In this document: piece by piece, positions 58,651-64,000 of the stretch
Layout: each line of letters opens with the position of its first letter
Numbering within the stretch: position 1 is the first letter of the stretch
Source of the DNA: Deinandra increscens subsp. villosa
Lineage: Eukaryota > Streptophyta > Magnoliopsida > Asterales > Asteraceae
NCBI GenBank assembly: GCA_039602395.1
Contig: JBCNJP010000006.1
Span: 40,139,279 to 40,203,278, forward strand
Direction: 5' to 3'
DNA length: 64,000 nucleotides
The notes under the pieces: model-generated
Database searches by the model: none
What the model was told of the DNA's origin: nothing
The model's input: only the letters and a program-made list of their open reading frames with translations
Position numbers and translations under genes: made by a program

Positions 58651-58684
<34 letters not shown>
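58651..58684. repeat. (CT)n microsatellite
   Basis: About 34 bases of CT in the 5' UTR-like part of the CACTA gene. Confidence 0.95.
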
Positions 58685-58687
<3 letters not shown>

Positions 58688-59069
58688 CATGAAGTTCTCG
58701 ATCTTGGTTATGAAGAATCACAACAAAGAACCCTATATCTTGCTAATCGGAGACTATAAGGTACGATAATCAGAACCCCATTTTCTTTCATTATCTTATA
58801 CACAAACTCCATCTCCTTACGGTTTATTCATGGTTCCTCAGCTGTCATCAACATTTTCAAGTGTTGATTTTAAGGATGATATTCTTCAAGGTAATCAATC
58901 GATTGAACCCTAATCTTAGATGGAATGTTTTTATTGATGAAACTTCATTCTTATGATTCCTCTAATTCCATGTCTTTCTTCACTTATTTTTGGTTCGGTA
59001 GTACTGTTTTTCATATTCTGTATTACAGATTACATGTTTTTTAGGGGGTTTTTACTGATTATTTTGGGC

Positions 59070-59124
59070 TTTTTAGGAAATACCCATTTTTTAGGAAATA
59101 CCCATTTTTTAGGAAATACCCATT
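59070..59124. repeat. Three tandem copies of an 18-bp unit
   Basis: TTTTTAGGAAATACCCAT is repeated three times without change inside an intron-like part of the CACTA element. Confidence 0.9.
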
Positions 59125-61052
59125 CAGCTGTTTTGGGGTTGAAATGAGTTTATTGTTTTATTGAGATTTATTAGTGATACAAATAGATGGAATACTGATT
59201 TATGAACCCCATATACGTGAACAACCTATATTGAATAATTGATGCAAGAATTGAAATAGAAAAAATTTGTGCAAGAATTGATGTATTTATGTTCCTTACA
59301 GATTGGTGCAAATTGAACCCCATGTCTTCTGTTTGATGAACGTGTTAGTAGTATCTGGTATTCAAAATAGTTAAACTATTATCATCTGTTTAAACGTATT
59401 ACACCATATCTTCTTATTTCACATTTATGAGGTGATCTTAAATCCAAATCAATATTTGACACAATTAATCTTAGTTCTTGCTCACTAACTATTTGTAGAA
59501 ATGCCTTTACTTATCGTTCAATTGATTTATTTTTCTTTCTTAGAAATCAGTTTCGGTAGCAAGTGTTTCTTCCGAGGTAAATTACGTGCTCTTACTGTTG
59601 TCCTGATTAAATTTATATGTGAAGATTTAAAGGTAATTGAATAAGACAGATCAAGTGTTAATATGGTATATCGATATTTGTTGCTAACAATTGTATATTT
59701 TTCTTAAAACAGACATCTTCGGGACAAGAACCAAGTCGATTGCAGATGTTTCGTAAATGTGTGAAGGCCAAAATGGAGACATGTTTGGTCTAGGTATTCT
59801 TGCTTCTTGTCATAGAGAGAACATCGGATTAAGGTCTCGGTGTGAAGAACTTAGTCATACAGTCGCCCAGCTAAGAGCAGAAAAGAATGAGTCAATGAAT
59901 CATTCTAGTGTTCCAACTAGTAAACCAAATCAGATTGTGTACAATGCATCATCTTATCAGGTTTTTGGTTAAACTTTTTTTGCTCTTTTTTTAAAGAAAT
60001 GTTTACATTACTTATGTTTTGTTTTTTTTATAAATGTTTGTCAAATTGAAATTTAGGTTGGAGATGAAGTTTTCCTTAAAAGCATTTCAAACTCAGAGAT
60101 TGTAGCCAGAGGAAGGGTAAATAGTTTAGATCCAAATCAAAAAGTTGGGGGGCACAGAGATTGGGCGCGATTGGTTTGAGGTAAATATTCAAGTAGCTGT
60201 GAAAAGAGATAAAATTTTGTTAGACCATATGGTCATTGGACATAATCCAAGCTGCTATTGGTACATCTATAGCATGCCCATATTCTTTCATTTCGGTATG
60301 TCATTGTTAAACCTTAATATATTATTAAGTTTATAACAAACTTTAAGTTTATATATGGATGTTTAATTTGTAGGTGGTTTGTGACGAGTGAGAAAGATGC
60401 ATGATGACTGAAGACTATAATTCTGCTAGTGTCTTTCATTACTTTAAGTTTCATATTTAATGTTAGGATCTTGGATAATAATATTATAACTTAATTTTTT
60501 ATTTAATGTTTTTGTTATCGAAATGACTTATTTTACTGATAATTACACTTTATTTATTCCATTAGTTAAACTTCATCTATCGATAAGTTGATGGTATTTT
60601 ATTTGTATTTATGAATCATGTTTAATGAGAACAATTTTAAAGATGTTGGTAATCGTCCTTAAAATAGGTATGCTCATATGCTTTACAAATGAATAAAACG
60701 TCTCATCATCATTTGACATGTTAGGACCCTTTTTGTGGTACTAATATAAGGATGATTTACTATTTGATCTATCCACTTTTTGGGACGCTAATATGTGTCA
60801 CAAAATGTATGCATCTTAAAACCTTATAAAGTGTCCTATTTTGTGGTTTATTAGGACGCTATAACGTGTCCTATTTTGTGGTTTCATAGGACACTATAAC
60901 GTGTCCTATATTGTGGTTTATTAGGACGCTCTAAGTTTATAGGACCCCTTTAGAAAGGACACTTTTATTTGTGGTCCTATTATCTCATGCGTCCTATAAA
61001 ATAACATTTTAGGACCTTTTTAGGTGTCCTATCAAGCTACTTTGTTGTAGTG

Positions 61053-62262
61053 TAAGTAGCAATCTTAAGGTAAAGTACTTAAATCCATTTCACCAGACTA
61101 GCCATTTGTAAGTTCCTCCAAGTGATATTAACCTCTGATTAATTAAAGCTTAAAACCCATTTTATTAGAAAGAGCGTGAGCATCAGATCTTCTACTCGAT
61201 CTAGCTATTTCGGATACAAAATGTAATTAAAAAGTGTTTTGATCACAAAAGACTTAACGTACAACCTGGAATCACTCAAAGAAACACCGTACAAAACACA
61301 CACTTAAGCTCACTGATCTCACAAACTAATCATGAAATATAAAGCTACAACATCTATTTATACCTGACTGTCCGATTCCAGACAAACCGGTGGTTCGTCT
61401 GGTCCGAACCCATCCGATCTGCGAGTTCGGATAACATAGGTTCGTGTCAGTTCGGACTTGGTTCGTATAACGGCAACATGTAGCTTTTTCTTGTTCAGAT
61501 CTTCACACCGTCTTGTTGAGATACTTCACACGACACACAGATTATGTACCAACAAACTCCCCATCGACGTGTGCAATATCTTTTCAACTCTTTCTGCAGT
61601 ATCTGGAATCATTTGTGCAGTATCTGTTCATCCAAACAACATATCATCAATCAAACTTTCCCTCAACTTGATGGTAGCTTGATCTTCAATACTTGGACGA
61701 TGCACAGTGTGTCTCTGTCTTCATCAACAGCTTTAGAAGACTTGAAGTTGTGATATCTTCTTCACTCAGCAACCTATTCAATCATAAATAATCTTGACGC
61801 AAAACGTCTCTTCGAGACTCTAAGATATTGAGTTTGAAAATTTGATTTGTATCACGAGTCGATCACATCGGAAAAAATGAAGAAACAAAAATCTTTTTGG
61901 ATTTTAGAAAGTTTATATCAAAATAAGCCCAAAATCTTTTTGAATTTTCAAACTTATGCTAAAACACACCGAAAATCTTTTTGGATTTTTTCAAATGAAA
62001 TGAAATTGCAATACAGAATCAGAATCAATTTTTGGTATGAGAAAGATCACTATCTGGAATCCGATTGGTCTTAACGCACTGAACTACACTTCAATTTCAA
62101 CTAATAGAAGCAGACAAGTCATGTTGATTGCTGATATAATTTGTCCATCTTAAACTCAGGCAGAATCATACTCATAACATCTGAATATGTTAAGGTATTG
62201 ATTATATTTGCTTGGACCAGTAGTACCCTACACTATCAGACATATTTAGACATTTTTCTTTT
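61053..62262 (-). repeat. Tandem duplicate of gypsy LTR end plus copia C
   Basis: Second copy of 56500-57700. Bases 61053-61166 are the gypsy 3' LTR, 61167-61554 the full 388-bp copia C LTR with TATA box (61355-61362) and TTCGGA/TCCGAA words (61366-61460), and 61555-62262 the spacer. Identity to the first copy is about 95% by eye. It is cut by a gap. Confidence 0.8.
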
Positions 62263-62762
62263 NNNNNNNNNNNNNNNNNNNNNNNNNNNNNNNNNNNNNN
62301 NNNNNNNNNNNNNNNNNNNNNNNNNNNNNNNNNNNNNNNNNNNNNNNNNNNNNNNNNNNNNNNNNNNNNNNNNNNNNNNNNNNNNNNNNNNNNNNNNNNN
62401 NNNNNNNNNNNNNNNNNNNNNNNNNNNNNNNNNNNNNNNNNNNNNNNNNNNNNNNNNNNNNNNNNNNNNNNNNNNNNNNNNNNNNNNNNNNNNNNNNNNN
62501 NNNNNNNNNNNNNNNNNNNNNNNNNNNNNNNNNNNNNNNNNNNNNNNNNNNNNNNNNNNNNNNNNNNNNNNNNNNNNNNNNNNNNNNNNNNNNNNNNNNN
62601 NNNNNNNNNNNNNNNNNNNNNNNNNNNNNNNNNNNNNNNNNNNNNNNNNNNNNNNNNNNNNNNNNNNNNNNNNNNNNNNNNNNNNNNNNNNNNNNNNNNN
62701 NNNNNNNNNNNNNNNNNNNNNNNNNNNNNNNNNNNNNNNNNNNNNNNNNNNNNNNNNNNNNN
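62263..62762. other. Scaffold gap, 500 N
   Basis: Exactly 500 N. It lies between copia C spacer on the left and the end of a second CACTA element on the right. Confidence 0.98.
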
Positions 62763-62858
62763 GTAAAAAAGAATGTGCCACTAAAACCCTATATCAGTGG
62801 CACAAAAATTAAATGCCACTAAAACTTTGTGCCACTAAATGGCATTTTTTTTGTAGTG
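62763..62858 (-). mobile_element. Second CACTA element, one end only
   Basis: It ends in TTTTTTTTGTAGTG, giving CACTACAAAAAAAATGCC on the minus strand. GTGCCACTAAA and AGTGGCAC words repeat subterminally. Its sequence differs from the 57818 element, so it is another family. The rest is in the gap. Confidence 0.7.
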
Positions 62859-64000
62859 GACGCACATTTCAGGTATCAACAAACTCCCCCTCATCGTGTG
62901 CAGTATCTCTTCAACGTCATCAACTCTGTATTTTCAATCAAGCTCCCCCATCAAGTGTAGAATATGTTCGTCCAATGAAATGAATCTTCGAACAAACTCC
63001 TCCTCAACTCAATTGTGGCTTGATCTTCAATACTTGATGACATCTAGTGTATCTCTGGTCTTTTATCAACAACCTTCAGAAGACTTGAAGTTGTGATCTT
63101 TTGCACTTTAGCATCCTGCATCAATATTTTAATAATCTTGACGCAAAACGTCTCTTCGAGACTCGAAGATATGATTTTGAAAATTGAATTTGTATCACGT
63201 GTTGATCAGATCAAAAATAAAGCAGAAACAAAAAAATTTTCGGCTTTTAGAAAGTTTATATCAAAACAAACCTAAAATCTTTTTGTGCTTTTCTTGAAAT
63301 GAAATGAAATCATAATACAGAATCAGACACTATTTTTTGTATGAGAAAAATCACTATATGGGATCATATTGGTCATAACGCACTGAACTACACTTCAATT
63401 TCAAATAATTGAAACACATAAGTCATGTCGATTGTCGGTATAATTTTTCCATATTTAAACTCAGGCAGAATCATACTCATAACATCTGGATATGTTAAGG
63501 TATTTATTAGATTTGCTTTAACCAGTGTACCCCACACTATCAGACATATTCAGACATTTTCCTGTTTTTCTTTCTTTTTCTTTTTGTGTGATTGCACTTG
63601 TGATTTTTCATAATGCATAATGATTTTCATGATATAGTCAACTGTGTTCCATTCAAAAAGAAATAAGAACGTTAAATCGTCTACCTTCAGGTTGGTCTTT
63701 CGATACGCAGATAAGGCCTCAGATTTAACAAAATAAGAAAATAAAACAAGTTGAAATTGTATAACTCAACAACAATCAGGTCGGTACTCCTGTACACGCA
63801 GAGAAAGTCCGATGAGTTATACGAAACACCAAAGAAAATAAAGAAGAACATCAAACGAACAACGATCAGGTCGGTCTTGTGGACACGTAGAGAAAGTCTG
63901 ATCGTTTGACAAAATAAAGAAAATCAAACAAGTTTAAATCTTTGCAAAATGAAGACATGTATACACAGTGACTTCTCATTACTATTTCACACTTATTTTT
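62859..64000 (-). mobile_element. Copia C-like element, third copy, 3' end
   Basis: On the minus strand the window edge lies in the spacer with its GATCGACC-type repeats (63650-63960), followed by palindromes, a non-coding stretch and a GAGGGGGAGTTTG tract (about 62882-62895). The LTR start TGTTGATACCTG is cut after some 20 bases by the CACTA element. It is more diverged from the first two copies than they are from each other. No extra ORF. Confidence 0.65.

Larger units (their letters stand above)
58440..60395 (+). pseudogene. En/Spm-type transposase-like gene fragment, multi-exon
   Basis: Exon-like blocks with matching splice signals: 59545-59576, 59713-59961, 60057-60295 and a short terminal exon after 60373. 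The block at 60057 reads VGDEVFLKSISNSEIVARGR, then SLDPNQKVGG, and after a one-base shift TEIGRDWFEVNIQVAVKRDK, which resembles the C-terminal domain of plant En/Spm-like transposon proteins. The preceding exon has the frame GDMFGLGILASCHREN and a helical RSRCEELSHTVAQLRAEK. Frameshifts at about 59757 and 60150 break it. The 58440-58760 stretch resembles a 5' UTR with a CT repeat. Confidence 0.6.
57818..61052 (+). mobile_element. CACTA (En/Spm-like) element, 3.2 kb
   Basis: Terminal inverted repeats CACTACAACAAAAAAG at 57818 and its complement TTTGTTGTAGTG ending at 61052, with the 3-bp target duplication TAA on both sides. Subterminal regions (57840-58320 and 60700-61040) are packed with TAGGAC words in both orientations, the usual binding sites for the element protein. 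The interior holds a small split transposase-like gene with stops. It is non-autonomous or decayed. Confidence 0.88.

Noticed and set aside
61053..62262. Assembly echo of 56500-57700
   Set aside because: About 5% divergence, a 211-bp length difference in the LTR and a junction with microhomology away from any gap argue for a real tandem duplication.

Overview
The window is repeat-dense nuclear DNA from a flowering plant, probably a eudicot. The evidence is plant-type LTR retrotransposons with tRNA-derived primer sites, CACTA transposons, TA-flanked MITEs and an inserted piece of plastid atpF-atpA. Composition resembles Asteraceae repeats, but I cannot confirm the family. I see no intact host gene. 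Almost every coding stretch is a broken transposable-element gene. Three runs of exactly 500 N mark scaffold gaps.

Layout. Bases 1-20972 hold the 5' end of a large gypsy (Athila-like) element on the minus strand. A Sirevirus-like Ty1/copia element, copia A (2848-20706, plus strand), is inserted in its LTR and flanked by the 5-bp duplication GTTAC. Copia A carries decayed gag, protease, integrase, RT and RNase H, a 1.4-kb plastid insert just after pol (10229-11628), a non-coding spacer and an extra ORF region before its 3' LTR. Part of that tail is present twice around the gap at 14823-15322, probably because overlapping contig ends were not merged. Bases 20973-28450 hold minus-strand remnants of a copia element (E) and a gypsy-like non-autonomous element (D). 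Bases 28455-30328 hold three related MITEs separated by TA microsatellites. Bases 30331-36650 are long LTRs of one superfamily, including a 2.5-kb LTR (G2) nested in an older copy (G1) with target duplication ATAAG. After a second gap, 37151-41658 is the 3' half of another copia element (B).

Bases 41659-53136 are an inverted copy of 1-12721: the same copia A in the same gypsy LTR at the same GTTAC site, with the same disabling lesions but without the plastid insert. Its 3' part is replaced by element B, giving a chimeric element. The gypsy element continues on the plus strand to its 3' LTR (54961-56613), which still contains the uninterrupted GTTAC site. Copia C is inserted in that LTR. A roughly 1.3-kb segment there is tandemly duplicated, and a 3.2-kb CACTA element (57818-61052) sits ten bases from the duplication junction. 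A third gap hides most of a second CACTA element, and the window ends in a third copia C-like copy.

Inferred order of events: gypsy insertion, copia A insertion, decay, inverted duplication, then plastid DNA capture in one arm and A/B recombination in the other. A recurring feature is that at least five unrelated LTR families carry their own dense cluster of a short CpG-containing word immediately upstream of the TATA box.
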